Shown piece after piece: positions 36,353-45,982 of a stretch of DNA of 64,000 bases. Under the pieces are notes generated by a model, which was not told the origin of the DNA, did not search any database, and was given only the letters and a program-made list of their open reading frames with translations. Origin of the DNA: G965261775 sp965261775 (GTDB lineage: Bacteria; Pseudomonadota; Gammaproteobacteria; Eutrophobiales; Eutrophobiaceae). The DNA lies in the NCBI GenBank assembly GCA_965261775.1, contig OZ253477.1, positions 372,001 to 436,000 of the forward strand, read 5' to 3'. The position numbers and the translations under genes were made by a program. Every line of letters begins with the position of its first letter. Position 1 is the first letter of the stretch.

Positions 36353-36368
36353 ACAGGCGAAAGCCTGT
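36353..36368. repeat. Small perfect hairpin with GAAA loop
   Basis: ACAGGC-GAAA-GCCTGT forms a 6-bp stem with a tetraloop, 33 bases after the stop of the porin-like gene on the minus strand. There is no T-run, so it is at best a weak terminator or part of the IS remnant. Confidence 0.35.
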
Positions 36369-36400
36369 CCAGATAGGCTGGAATTTACAGTAGGAGCACC

Positions 36401-37645
36401 TTAAAAGGTAGCACTAAGCATCACCCATATTTTTTGAGTATCTTGTGAAAGACTGCCTAAAGGCGCTTGTGCCGCAGCATTATAAGAAGCATACTTTAGG
36501 ACAAGGGAATAATGATTCAAAAAGCCCCACGCAATAAGCCCATTCCACTCATGCCCATAACGGCGATTATCAACTCGAGAAGAAAAATCATGGTAAATGG
36601 CGGATAATTTTATGCTATTTAGAAAACGATGTTTGGTCGTCATTTTATAACCAAGGCTTGCATAAATATCTTCCAGTCCTTTTGCTGGCGTGCTTAAAAA
36701 TTTATCTGCCCAACCATTAAATAGATGAGCGGTTGCCAGGGGTGTTTTGAATGCTGTTGTGCCATTGCTGCCAAGTACTTCATAACCCGCTTTAGCTGTT
36801 AGCTGTTTGAATAACTGAATACCGCCCGCAATATGGTAGTAGTTTGCGTTATAGCTTTGAGGGTTGTTCTTATAGTCGCTTTGATAGGCATATTGGCCGG
36901 TATAAAGCAGACTTAATTCTTTTGTAATGCCGGTCTTACCAAAAAAACGCGCACCAAAAGTTTGAGAGGAAAGGACAGGCTCTTGTAAGTCCAGCAAATA
37001 GGCGTAAGCGGTTAACTTTCCAAAGGGCGAAAGGCCATAAGAGATATTTACCAGATGAGCATCTGCACTCAAATCGCCTTTGGGATGGGAGTCGCCAAAA
37101 ATACGATTTACGTTATATATATAAATATAAGTAGCCATCGCATTTTCCGGGAAGGATTTAGTAAGAGAAATGGAATCATAAGTCTGGTCATTTTGACGCC
37201 AGACAAGCGTGCCAACAAAGCGCTGGTCGTCTAAATTATAAGGTTGGCGGCCAACTTTTAAGGTCGTTCCAAAAGGCCCTGTCCAGGTTAAGAAAGCATG
37301 GTTGACTTCTGTAGAGTCTGGATCTGCGACAAGGTTATAATCCAGCTTGTTATTTATCCCGTTATTAAAATTATCTTGCCCAAGATAAGTAACATTTTCA
37401 AATTCCACCGAAACACTAAAGTCATAAAATTTTCCACTGTTATAGCCGAGCTTAGTGCGTAATGTAGAAGCATTGGCATCTTTAAGACTGCCTGCCTGAA
37501 CATTCTCAAAGCGGTAACGTAAATTGATATAGGGCCTGGCTTCATCAATAAGCGCCTCTTTAAGCTTGTCCGCCGAATAAGCATGGGTTGGGAATATCAC
37601 GCTAAAGACGGTTAAACAGGAGATAATAAAAAAAATTATATTCAT
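36401..37645 (-). CDS. Alginate-export-type outer-membrane porin
   Basis: The 414-residue outer-membrane protein has a signal peptide (about residues 1-24, ending YSA) and an amphipathic beta-strand pattern typical of the alginate_exp family: YINLRYRFENVQAG, RTKLGYNSGKFYDFSVSVEFENV, FGTTLKVGRQPYNLDDQRFVG and a C-terminal aromatic residue (SATF). AlgE exports alginate, but many family members of this size lie beside nitrate transporter genes and probably act as general anion porins. The broken narK-like gene just upstream fits that second context. It is AT-rich and probably acquired. Confidence 0.8.
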   Translation of the reverse strand: MNIIFFIISCLTVFSVIFPTHAYSADKLKEALIDEARPYINLRYRFENVQAGSLKDANASTLRTKLGYNSGKFYDFSVSVEFENVTYLGQDNFNNGINNKLDYNLVADPDSTEVNHAFLTWTGPFGTTLKVGRQPYNLDDQRFVGTLVWRQNDQTYDSISLTKSFPENAMATYIYIYNVNRIFGDSHPKGDLSADAHLVNISYGLSPFGKLTAYAYLLDLQEPVLSSQTFGARFFGKTGITKELSLLYTGQYAYQSDYKNNPQSYNANYYHIAGGIQLFKQLTAKAGYEVLGSNGTTAFKTPLATAHLFNGWADKFLSTPAKGLEDIYASLGYKMTTKHRFLNSIKLSAIYHDFSSRVDNRRYGHEWNGLIAWGFLNHYSLVLKYASYNAAAQAPLGSLSQDTQKIWVMLSATF

Positions 37646-37680
37646 TTTGTTTTTCTTTTGTTTTCATTATTGGGTTAACG

Positions 37681-37938
37681 GGGGATCGCTATTTTCCATT
37701 TCAAAGCCTACAATAAAAGCCTTGCCAACAAGTGGCTGGATATAGCGAAAAGGGTATTTTATTAAAGCCGATAGACCACTAAATACAGGGATCATACTGC
37801 GTGGCGTTCAAACCCGGCTCGTCTTTAATTTTAATGCCGATAATTGAAAAAATAGTCCAAACAGCAAAACAAACGGTAAAAGCAAGCAGGCGGCCCTGGT
37901 GCTCTTCTTTATTCCAGCAATGTGGTATTGGCTTTCAT
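37681..37938 (-). pseudogene. narK: Broken nitrate/nitrite transporter (NarK-like) gene
   Basis: An ATG at 37938 with a GGAAGG ribosome-binding site starts MKANTTLLE and then stops. In the next frame follows GRLLAFTVCFAVWTIFSIIG and IKIKDEPGLNATQYDP, which is the first membrane helix of NNP-family nitrate transporters. After another stop, a third stretch (GLSALIKYPFRYIQPLVGKA) may be the old C-terminus. The gene has thus lost about 90 percent of its length and its frame. It lies directly before the porin-like gene. Confidence 0.65.
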
Positions 37939-37988
37939 AAGTCCCTTCCAACTTATTAATATAGTATGATATCTATGTGGCTTGCGTT

Positions 37989-37994
37989 TATAAT
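37989..37994 (+). promoter_or_regulatory. TATAAT box upstream of the AsmA-family gene
   Basis: A perfect -10 hexamer TATAAT lies 115 bases before the chosen start of the AsmA-family gene. No good -35 is present 16-18 bases upstream (the region reads atgata). It may be a weak or activator-dependent promoter. Confidence 0.25.
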
Positions 37995-38108
37995 GCGGTA
38001 GTCGTTACCCGGCTTGAACCTATCAGTATTCGCTGGGAAAATAGCACAATGCACTTCCGCGTTTATTAATTGTATACAGAAGTATACAGATTCTATCGGA
38101 TTTTAAGA

Positions 38109-40151
38109 ATGATGAAGATAAAAACGGTGATCAAAATTCTGTTCGTCATTATATTCCTGGTTTTTACCGGTTTGGTGGCGATTGTGTCAACAATTGACAT
38201 CAATCAATACAAGGATCGGATAGTCGGTATCGTCCAGAATAGTACGGGTAGAGATTTTCAGATTAGCGGTGATCTGGAACTGGCCTTTTCGCTGACCCCT
38301 ACTGTTACGATCGAGGGTGTTTCGCTGGGTAACGCTGATTGGGGCACTGAAAAAAATATGCTCAGTGCCCAGCATTTCGAAGTGCAGTTATCTCTTATCC
38401 CCTTGTTGAAAAATAACATACAGTTTAAGCGAATAATTTTAACAGACACAGATATTTATCTGGAGACGAACAGAGATGGTCGAGGCAATTGGGCCTTTGA
38501 AAACAGGAAAACAGCAGACCAAACCCCAAAAACCACCGACACCTCCGCAGGAGCTTTATCTTTTGCTGTTAACGAGGTAAGGATTGAAAAGGCTAATATC
38601 AATTACAGGGATGGCAAAACCGGCAAGCTGACAAAACTGTCAGTAGATGAAATTGCTTTGAATTCATCCGGTTTTTCCGCCCCAATGGAATTGTCTGTAG
38701 AAGCGGCTATAAATCAATCTCCTTTTTCCGTTACCGGTACTTTGGGGTCCATAAAGGACTTATTGGCCAATAAGTCCTGGCCGGTCAGCCTGGATGCCAA
38801 ACTGGCTGACATAACCTTCAGCGCGACCGGCCAATTCGCGCAACCGATGTTTGCCCGGGAGGGTAAGCTGCAAATCGCGCTTTCTATTGAGCAGTTAAGT
38901 GATCTAAATGATGTGGCAGGTGCGGAGTTTCCCGAGATCGGCCCAATTGCTTTTAACGGAGAAGTAAGCGACACGAAATCGGGTTACCGGGTGAAGGATA
39001 TGTCTTTACAGTGGCTTGATGGCGAGCTGGCAGGCGGTCTGCAACTAGAGATGTCGACCCCTCGTCCCAAGTTGATCGCCGATTTATCTTCGGAGCAGTT
39101 GGACCTCTCCCCTTTTCAAACTGAAACTGATTTGAAAAAGACACCTGAAAAGAAAAAAATCTTCTCTGCCGACCCGTTGCCGCTTGATGCTCTCAGGATT
39201 GCCGATATTGATCTTGAATTGACGAGCAAAAGTTTAATTACCAAAGATTTAACCATTAATGATCTTAAACTGAGGTTTGAACTCAATAACGGTAAATCGA
39301 AGACTGCACTATCGGGCAAAATAGCGGGGGGTCATTTGAACGCCGATATTGGATTGGATAGCGAGGATGGTAAAACAGCGGCGCTCACCAGTGATATTAA
39401 AATTAAACAGATTGAAATAGGGCAGTTACCTGTCATCAAAGAAAAAGAATTTCTGACGGGTGGCAGAACGGATATCACAATTAAGGCCAGAGGGACCGGG
39501 ACAAGTGTCGATACTATAATGGGTAGCTTAAATGGAAAATTATTATTACAGGCAGGTCCCGGGAACATCAACAATAAAGCAATGGGGGTTGCCGGTACCG
39601 ATTTAATCATGAGCATTTTGTCCATGTTGAATCCCGGCAATAAAAAAATCGGCAATATTTTTGAATGCGCCGTGATCAATTTTGATATCAAATCGGGTAT
39701 CGCGACTGCAGACAGGGGGATTGGGCTGGTAACAAATCATTTGAATATCAGCGGGGGCGGTCATATTGATCTGAAAACCGAAACGCTTGATGTGGGTATC
39801 AAGCCGGAAGCAAGACAAGGTGTTGATATTAGTCTTGGTCAGCTTGCCGGACTAGTCCGGGTCGGCGGCACCCTGGCAGATCCTGAAATCAAGCTGGATA
39901 AAAAAGAAGCGCTGAAAACCGTACTGTCAACTGGCGTTGCGGTAGCGACAGGGGGCGCCTCTCTATTATTGACAACGTTGCTGGAAGGAAGTGATGGTGG
40001 CGAGAATCCCTGCGATATTGCATTGGGTATATCAGGCAAGAGGAAAACAGTGCAGAAAAAATCAACACGGGAGAATGACGCTGAAAAATTGATGCCATTC
40101 AATAAAGATATAATAAAGGACGTTGGCGATGAGCTAAAAAGGCTGTTTTGA
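38109..40151 (+). CDS. AsmA family protein
   Basis: About 680 residues: a cytoplasmic start and one N-terminal membrane helix (IKILFVIIFLVFTGLVAIV), then the AsmA N-terminal domain (DINQYKDRIVGIVQNSTGRDFQISGDLELA) and the AsmA-like C-terminal domain with NGKLLLQAGPGNIN and a terminal hydrophobic hairpin near ATGGASLLLTTLL. AsmA proteins bridge the periplasm and are thought to help lipid transport to, or assembly of, the outer membrane. I chose the ATG at 38109, just before the positive residues and membrane helix; the frame opens earlier at a TTG (38070) with no ribosome-binding site. It stands alone, convergent with the radical SAM gene. Confidence 0.9.
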   Translation: MMKIKTVIKILFVIIFLVFTGLVAIVSTIDINQYKDRIVGIVQNSTGRDFQISGDLELAFSLTPTVTIEGVSLGNADWGTEKNMLSAQHFEVQLSLIPLLKNNIQFKRIILTDTDIYLETNRDGRGNWAFENRKTADQTPKTTDTSAGALSFAVNEVRIEKANINYRDGKTGKLTKLSVDEIALNSSGFSAPMELSVEAAINQSPFSVTGTLGSIKDLLANKSWPVSLDAKLADITFSATGQFAQPMFAREGKLQIALSIEQLSDLNDVAGAEFPEIGPIAFNGEVSDTKSGYRVKDMSLQWLDGELAGGLQLEMSTPRPKLIADLSSEQLDLSPFQTETDLKKTPEKKKIFSADPLPLDALRIADIDLELTSKSLITKDLTINDLKLRFELNNGKSKTALSGKIAGGHLNADIGLDSEDGKTAALTSDIKIKQIEIGQLPVIKEKEFLTGGRTDITIKARGTGTSVDTIMGSLNGKLLLQAGPGNINNKAMGVAGTDLIMSILSMLNPGNKKIGNIFECAVINFDIKSGIATADRGIGLVTNHLNISGGGHIDLKTETLDVGIKPEARQGVDISLGQLAGLVRVGGTLADPEIKLDKKEALKTVLSTGVAVATGGASLLLTTLLEGSDGGENPCDIALGISGKRKTVQKKSTRENDAEKLMPFNKDIIKDVGDELKRLF

Positions 40152-40177
40152 TCCAGACGTTAAACCTGCTGGAAGCG

Positions 40178-41026
40178 TTACGGCGTAATTCTCACTTCCA
40201 GATGGAGAGCCTTAATTTGCGCGGCCAGATCTTTAAACCAGTCTGAATCAAGTTTTCCGATAAAGGCGGCCTCCGTCTGCTGAGATGGCCTTTCAACACC
40301 ATACAGGAAGACACCCTTAATGGGAATTCCGTCCCGCAACGCCATTTTTAATAGATCAATATAAGCCTTGCTTTCCGCCGCCGACGGTGGTTTTTTATGG
40401 TAGGAAAAAAAACAGGTCTGTATCCAGGTTGGACACAGATTGGCAACCGTTTTCAGGCGTTTCAGCACCGCGGTTGCGGTGCTGTGGATTTGATTTATTT
40501 TCGCCATACCGGCGGGTGTGGCGCTGTCGATTTTGAACCAGACCTGCCCGTTGATACCGACCATTTTTTTTAATCCTTGTATAACATGCTCCTGATTGAC
40601 CCTGCTGCCATTTGTGATCAACACACATTTTACCGAATTGGATAATCGATATTCATTAACAACGAGTGTGATCAGATCAATCACCTGTTCAAATTCGCGT
40701 GCCATCGTGGGTTCGCCATTTCCTGATATGGAAATATCCTTTATCAGCCGGGCGTCTTTGGGAAACTGTTCTCTTTCGTAGAAGTCACCATCTATCACAT
40801 AGGACAGAAAATATCTGAGTTCATGTTCCAGTTTATCCAGATCGATCCAGGGCGCTCTGCCCCGGGTTAAATCAGGCACCTGACAATAGATGCAGCGCCA
40901 GTTGCAGGCATTATTGATATTTAAGTTGATGCCGATGGACAACCCCCCCGCTCGCCTGGAGAAAACCGGATAGACATATGTCAATCCTGCCTTGTCACGG
41001 TCATGATTGTCCGTACTTAAAACCAT
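40178..41026 (-). CDS. Radical SAM protein of unknown substrate
   Basis: The 282-residue protein has the radical SAM iron-sulfur motif CNWRCIYC (Cys41, Cys45, Cys48), a GNGEP glycine motif (SISGNGEPTM) and TNGS in the third strand, all as in the COG0731-like group. Members modify nucleic acids, peptides or small molecules; which applies here cannot be read from the sequence. The ATG follows directly after the stop of the transporter-acyltransferase gene, so the two are one transcription unit, perhaps linked in function. Confidence 0.85.
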   Translation of the reverse strand: MVLSTDNHDRDKAGLTYVYPVFSRRAGGLSIGINLNINNACNWRCIYCQVPDLTRGRAPWIDLDKLEHELRYFLSYVIDGDFYEREQFPKDARLIKDISISGNGEPTMAREFEQVIDLITLVVNEYRLSNSVKCVLITNGSRVNQEHVIQGLKKMVGINGQVWFKIDSATPAGMAKINQIHSTATAVLKRLKTVANLCPTWIQTCFFSYHKKPPSAAESKAYIDLLKMALRDGIPIKGVFLYGVERPSQQTEAAFIGKLDSDWFKDLAAQIKALHLEVRITP

Positions 41027-42829
41027 TCAGATCGCCCCGGAGTCCAACAGGGGCTTTAAATCTATTGCCTGAATATCGGAGGACAAGACCTCGCCAAAGG
41101 CAACCGTAATATCGCGTCTGGCACCAGCACGCGGCTTTTCCGGTTTTTTGCCGATGTTGTCTTGCAGAAAAAACGGCAAGATCACGGCATCGCCAGCTTT
41201 CGCCAATTTTCCATAAGTGGACAAAAACCTGTCTGCTGACCGGGCAGGATTTACCGCGCTTTCGGGGAAAAAACAGACAACATCACCTCCGCGCAGACTG
41301 TCAATGACCTTTTTGCAGGACTGTTCGCCCATCAAAGAAGAGACAGGGATAACATTAAACCGTGTCAAAAACCATTTCAGAACCCGGCCCCGATAAATAT
41401 CGTGCGGTATCACAAAGCGGATGGCGCGCGGCGAGGCCATCTGAACAATGGCCAGATCAACCCAGTTGTTGGAATTGCCTGCCATTAATACTCCAGCGGC
41501 TTCCGGCATATGCTTCAACCCCGTTACCCGCAGGCGATAACAATATCCGATAATATAGCCGACAATAAAACGAAGTAGCGATTGCGGCAGTTTGTAGAGC
41601 ATATAGAGGGTCCCTGCCACCGAGACCACAAGCAATATGGCAAACAGATTTTCGCTGTTGAGGCCATACAACGCAAACATCGCCACCAAGCCCAGAGAAC
41701 AGAGCATCATGCAATTCCGCAGGAAATTGCTGCCAGCCACGATGCGACCGAGCTCGTCTTTCGCTGCATGAAACTGAATCAGAGCATTAAGCGGGATCAA
41801 TACAAAACCGCCGAACACACCCCAGATTAAAAAATTAAACGCCTGCCAATAGACATTACCAAGATAAGGCAGGATAAAAAGACATAAAGCGATCCCCACC
41901 AGGCCCACGGGCATCATGCCGATTTCAATATAAGTGTCCGATAAACGACCAGCGATGACTGATCCCAGCATAATACCAAGTCCAGCCCAGGCCAGAGTCC
42001 CCTGCACAATAACCGTATTATTGATTTTCATGACTTCTTCGGCATAAGTCGGAAAGGCGGCCAGCATGACCTGTGAGATTGACCAGAAAATAGCAAGGCC
42101 GATAACGGAAAATAAAATAACTTTGCGGTGCCATATAACGTGCATATTGTGCTGTAGATATTGGCCGCGGACGTATTTTTTCAGGGAAAACCGCATTGAC
42201 TTATTAAGTTCGGTTTTTTGTGGCAGGCTGTAAGCCAGCATCAATTCGATTAGACTGAATATCACCAATCCCCAGCCAATCGGCGCGATGTTGTTCAGTA
42301 CCGAGGCCAGGTCATTGTAAAAAACATCGCTCAGAAAGTATTCAAACAGGATTGAAAAGATAAAGATACCGGCCAAAATCGAAATAGTCGTTACCATTTG
42401 CACCAGACCATTCGCGGCCGCGAGATGTTCCTTACCCACCATCTCCTTAATGAAGCCATATTTTGCCGGAGAATAAAATGTACTTTGCAGGGCCAATATA
42501 AAGGTCATCACAAACGCTGGCCAGAACCAACCCAGATAATAAAAAAGCGTAATACACAGTGTAATAAACACCGCCACCCATGAGGTAACGCGCATCACCC
42601 TGTTTTTTGGGTATTTATCTGAACAGAAACCGGCCGGAGACATTAACAGGATAAACGGCAGGAGTATGAGCGCATTGACTATCGCGGTTAATATGATTTG
42701 ATTTTGTCCTTCATAGACTTTGAAGATCGTATTCTGGATAACAATCTTGTGCCCCAGATCAACAAAGGCGTTCAGGAATATCACCAGGATATAGGCGAAG
42801 AAGCCGCGATATTTCAATAACATTAACAT
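41027..42829 (-). CDS. Major-facilitator transporter fused to an acyltransferase domain (LplT-Aas-like)
   Basis: The first 420 residues or so form a 12-helix major-facilitator transporter resembling LplT (lysophospholipid flippase). The last 160 residues are a PlsC-type acyltransferase. In E. coli, LplT and Aas form a lysophospholipid remodelling pair, and fused forms are known. In the acyltransferase, the NHxxxxD motif reads NSNNWVD (residues 452-458), so the catalytic histidine is Ser453, and the PEG motif reads PES. The domain is therefore probably inactive as a transferase, or the family uses another chemistry. The transporter part looks intact. Confidence 0.85.
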   Translation of the reverse strand: MLMLLKYRGFFAYILVIFLNAFVDLGHKIVIQNTIFKVYEGQNQIILTAIVNALILLPFILLMSPAGFCSDKYPKNRVMRVTSWVAVFITLCITLFYYLGWFWPAFVMTFILALQSTFYSPAKYGFIKEMVGKEHLAAANGLVQMVTTISILAGIFIFSILFEYFLSDVFYNDLASVLNNIAPIGWGLVIFSLIELMLAYSLPQKTELNKSMRFSLKKYVRGQYLQHNMHVIWHRKVILFSVIGLAIFWSISQVMLAAFPTYAEEVMKINNTVIVQGTLAWAGLGIMLGSVIAGRLSDTYIEIGMMPVGLVGIALCLFILPYLGNVYWQAFNFLIWGVFGGFVLIPLNALIQFHAAKDELGRIVAGSNFLRNCMMLCSLGLVAMFALYGLNSENLFAILLVVSVAGTLYMLYKLPQSLLRFIVGYIIGYCYRLRVTGLKHMPEAAGVLMAGNSNNWVDLAIVQMASPRAIRFVIPHDIYRGRVLKWFLTRFNVIPVSSLMGEQSCKKVIDSLRGGDVVCFFPESAVNPARSADRFLSTYGKLAKAGDAVILPFFLQDNIGKKPEKPRAGARRDITVAFGEVLSSDIQAIDLKPLLDSGAI

Positions 42830-42853
42830 TGTCGTATTACTATCGACGTTCTG

Positions 42854-42870
42854 CGTAATCCGCAGATTAT
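42854..42870. repeat. Extragenic inverted-repeat motif, copy 1
   Basis: TAATCCGCAGATTAT upstream of the transporter gene contains the inverted repeat TAATC/GATTA around CGCA. The same 15 bases occur upstream of the asparagine synthetase gene near 62330. See the finding on this motif. Confidence 0.5.
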
Positions 42871-42893
42871 TATGGATTATAAAAACCGCTTCT

Positions 42894-44192
42894 TCATTGC
42901 GCCTGGAAAGGGTTTCTGAGCATAATCATTTCCAGGCGATCAGGGCCTGTTGAGACCATGTCGACGGGTATGCCGGTAATTTCTTCCAGACGGGCAAGGT
43001 AGTCGCGTGCCTGCTTTGGCAAATCCGAATATGTTTTTATCCCCGCCGTTGATGATTGCCAGCCGGGGTGTTCCTCATAAACGGGATGACATCGCTCAAA
43101 GGCTTCAGCATCGGACGGAGGAAAGGTTATGGTATCCCCTCCTGTTTCATAGCCGGTGCAGATCTTTATCGTTTCCAGACGGTCAAGCACATCCAGTTTA
43201 GTAATACACAGCCCGCTCAGGCTGTTAATTTTTGCTGAATGACGCAATATCACCGCGTCAAACCATCCGCAGCGTCTCGCACGACCGGTGGTGGCACCAA
43301 ATTCATGTCCGGCTTCGGCAAGGTGTTTGCCGATATCACAATGCAGCTCGGTCGGCAACGGACCGCCGCCGACGCGCGTGGTGTATGCTTTGGTGATCCC
43401 CAGAATATAATCGAAATGACGCGGCCCGAAGCCGGTGCCGGTCGCCGCCGCCCCGGCCGTGGTATTGGACGAAGTGACAAAGGGATACGTGCCATGGTCA
43501 ATATCCAGAAAGGTACCCTGCGCACCTTCAAACAGAATATTTTCTCCCCGCAGATAAAGTTCATACAGACGTTGACTGACATTTGTGACCATTGGCGCCA
43601 ATGCCTCTGTAAACTGCCTGAGATCATCCAGCAACTCGTGATAATCAATCGTATTGCACCGGTAATAGTTGCCCAGAATAAAATTATGGTAATCCAGCAG
43701 GGTTTTCAGCTTCTCCCCCAGGCGCCGATCATCAAATAAATCTTCAACGCGCAGTGCGCGCCGGGAAACCTTGTCTTCATAGGCCGGCCCGATCCCCCGA
43801 CCGGTCGTGCCGATGGCGATTTTCCCCTTGTCCTTTTCACACGCCTGGTCAATGGCAATATGATGCGGCAATATCAACGCGCAGGCACCGCTGATTTTTA
43901 ATGCGGTGCGGACGGGAATATCATTTTCTTCCAGCATGCTGATTTCTTCCATGAGCGCATGCGGGCTTAGTACGACGCCATTACCGATTAAACATTCCAC
44001 TTTTTCGCGCAGTATCCCTGACGGGATTAAATGCAGAATGGTTTTCCGACCGTTGACAACCACGGTATGTCCGGCGTTATGCCCGCCCTGGAAACGCACA
44101 ACGGCGTTTGAATGTTCCGTTAGCAGATCGACGATTTTCCCCTTCCCTTCATCGCCCCACTGAGTTCCCAGTATGATGATATTTCTACCCAT
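42894..44192 (-). CDS. purA: Adenylosuccinate synthetase
   Basis: PurA joins IMP and aspartate using GTP, the first committed step to AMP. The 432-residue protein starts MGRNIIILGTQWGDEGKGKI, where the glycine-rich loop GDEGKGK binds GTP and IMP, and has GHNAGHT, TTGRGIGPAYEDK and the C-terminal STGPDR. I use the ATG at 44192, the normal start, and not the frame opening at 44216. It is the last gene of the hfq-hfl-hisZ-purA block. Confidence 0.97.
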   Translation of the reverse strand: MGRNIIILGTQWGDEGKGKIVDLLTEHSNAVVRFQGGHNAGHTVVVNGRKTILHLIPSGILREKVECLIGNGVVLSPHALMEEISMLEENDIPVRTALKISGACALILPHHIAIDQACEKDKGKIAIGTTGRGIGPAYEDKVSRRALRVEDLFDDRRLGEKLKTLLDYHNFILGNYYRCNTIDYHELLDDLRQFTEALAPMVTNVSQRLYELYLRGENILFEGAQGTFLDIDHGTYPFVTSSNTTAGAAATGTGFGPRHFDYILGITKAYTTRVGGGPLPTELHCDIGKHLAEAGHEFGATTGRARRCGWFDAVILRHSAKINSLSGLCITKLDVLDRLETIKICTGYETGGDTITFPPSDAEAFERCHPVYEEHPGWQSSTAGIKTYSDLPKQARDYLARLEEITGIPVDMVSTGPDRLEMIMLRNPFQAQ

Positions 44193-44415
44193 TTGACTTA
44201 TCCTCGGTGCGCCCATGTATTAAAATCAGGCAAAAATGTGAAACGGTGCCCGGTTTTTCGTCTGTAATAGCGATTGTTGTTGGAATCTTTAGCACCTGTT
44301 TCATCTTGTGCACAGAAATGACCCTTTACGCTATGCCCCTTGACACAACGCTTCGCGCTCTACGTGAGGAGGTTGTCTGCAGACTGTGAAATTTGTCCCG
44401 ATGAACTGACTGGTT

Positions 44416-45594
44416 TCAGATTCTTTTAATAATCCATTCGTCATTTTCAAAAACAAGTTGTTGTTCGCAACCCATCGCTTTCGCGTCGGCCTGCTGACCG
44501 TCCAGTTCTCTAATAACAATTTTCCCTGCCTGTCGTAAGGCCCCCACTTTTTTTTTCAGTGCCGCATCGTCTGACGCCGGAGCAAATATGCTTTCTGCCC
44601 TTGTAGTAGGCGTCCCAGTGAATTTTTTCAATGATTTTACATCAGTGCTGAAACCGGTAGCGGGTCGCGCCCGACCGAAGGCGTCGCCGACATTGTCATA
44701 GCGACCGCCGAAAGCAATTCCCTCACCCTCTCCAAGCGCGAACGCGGTATAGATTATCCCTGTATGATAATGATAACCACGCAACTCGGCCAGATCGATA
44801 TTCACCAGAACACCGGTCTCGCCTTCAATATATTTTGCCAGAATTTCCAACTCCTCAATATAGGGGATGACATTTTTGAACATTTTTCCGAGCAGTTTCC
44901 GGGCTTCCTTCAATACTGAAATATCACCGTTAAATTTAAGCAATTCCCGGAAGGCGAGGCTCCTCTCGTCGGAGATACGCTGCTCTCTGTAAAAAGCATC
45001 CAGCTCATCTACGGCCTTGCGCTGTAGTATGTCAAATACGATTTTGCGCTGCGGCTCATCCAGTGATGAAACGGCACCAAGCGAGCGAAAAACGCCGACA
45101 TGTGCCAGATCGATACAAACTTTTTCAATACCCGCACACTTTAATGCGGCCAGCATCAATTTGACGATTTCAATATCACTGGCAATCCCGGCATGACCAT
45201 ATAGTTCTGCGCCCAACTGCAAGGGAGAACGTGTCTGGCCGGATTTATTTGCCCGTGTGTGTAGTACCGAGCCGAGGTAACAAAGCCGGGTGGGAACATC
45301 GCGTTTCAAAAGATGCGAATCAATGCGGGCGATCTGCGGGGTAATATCCGCACGGATCCCCATCAGACGGCCATTGAGTTGATCCGTGATCTTGAATGTT
45401 TTCAAATCAAGGTCGGCGCCGGTTGCCGTCAACAGCGATTCCAGATATTCGATCATCGGCGGGATGACAAACTCATAGCCCCAACTCAAGAACAAATCGA
45501 TCAGCTCCCGGCAGAGCTGCTCCATTTGCATCGCCTTTGGTGGCAATATCTCTTCAATTCCTTCCGGCAGGAGACAGCGATTGATAATACTCAT
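44416..45594 (-). CDS. hisZ: ATP phosphoribosyltransferase regulatory subunit HisZ
   Basis: HisZ is a histidyl-tRNA-synthetase-like protein that lacks aminoacylation activity and regulates the short form of HisG, the first enzyme of histidine synthesis. The 392-residue protein shows the synthetase-like fold: LPEGIEEILP at the start, MGIRADITPQIARI, VLHTRANKSGQ and GGRYDNVGDAFGRARPATGFS. It lacks the anticodon-binding C-terminal domain of HisS, as HisZ does. It sits between a DUF2065 gene and purA, its usual place. Confidence 0.93.
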   Translation of the reverse strand: MSIINRCLLPEGIEEILPPKAMQMEQLCRELIDLFLSWGYEFVIPPMIEYLESLLTATGADLDLKTFKITDQLNGRLMGIRADITPQIARIDSHLLKRDVPTRLCYLGSVLHTRANKSGQTRSPLQLGAELYGHAGIASDIEIVKLMLAALKCAGIEKVCIDLAHVGVFRSLGAVSSLDEPQRKIVFDILQRKAVDELDAFYREQRISDERSLAFRELLKFNGDISVLKEARKLLGKMFKNVIPYIEELEILAKYIEGETGVLVNIDLAELRGYHYHTGIIYTAFALGEGEGIAFGGRYDNVGDAFGRARPATGFSTDVKSLKKFTGTPTTRAESIFAPASDDAALKKKVGALRQAGKIVIRELDGQQADAKAMGCEQQLVFENDEWIIKRI

Positions 45595-45744
45595 GATGAC
45601 ACCTGTTTCAACAACAGGAGACAGTTCGGACTGGATAGCAGGAACATCGGATAATACTTAATAAAAAAGAATAAAAAAGGAATTTATCTTATTGTAAAGT
45701 ATAATAAAAAATATTGGTATCTAATCCCGAAGATAACTCAGCGT

Positions 45745-45942
45745 TCATCCGGAAATATAAAGCAGTATGATACCGATCATCATGCTGGTGAGACCTAAAA
45801 AACACAATGTCTGATTATCTTTCTGTGCCAGCAACAATAACATTTTACGCATCCCTTCGGGGTTTAAAAACGGGAATAATCCTTCCAGTACGAAGACCAG
45901 TGCCAGTGCCACCCAGAGATCGGAAAGATTAATATCAAACAA
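45745..45942 (-). CDS. DUF2065 family small membrane protein
   Basis: This protein of 65 residues has two membrane helices (LWVALALVFVLEGLFPF and LGLTSMMIGIILLYISG) joined by a loop with NPEGMRKMLLLLAQ, the pattern of DUF2065. The family lies after hflC in many proteobacteria and may be an accessory of the HflKC complex; its function is not established. It lies 40 bases after hflC. Confidence 0.9.
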   Translation of the reverse strand: MFDINLSDLWVALALVFVLEGLFPFLNPEGMRKMLLLLAQKDNQTLCFLGLTSMMIGIILLYISG

Positions 45943-45982
45943 CCATTATCGCCGTGTGAGTTGGCCTGATAAACGGCAATAT

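Noticed and set aside
36353..36368. Hairpin as terminator of the porin gene
   Set aside because: The stem is perfect but short and no U-run follows on the minus strand.
43239..43739. 166-codon plus-strand frame inside purA
   Set aside because: It is antisense to the highly conserved purA gene.
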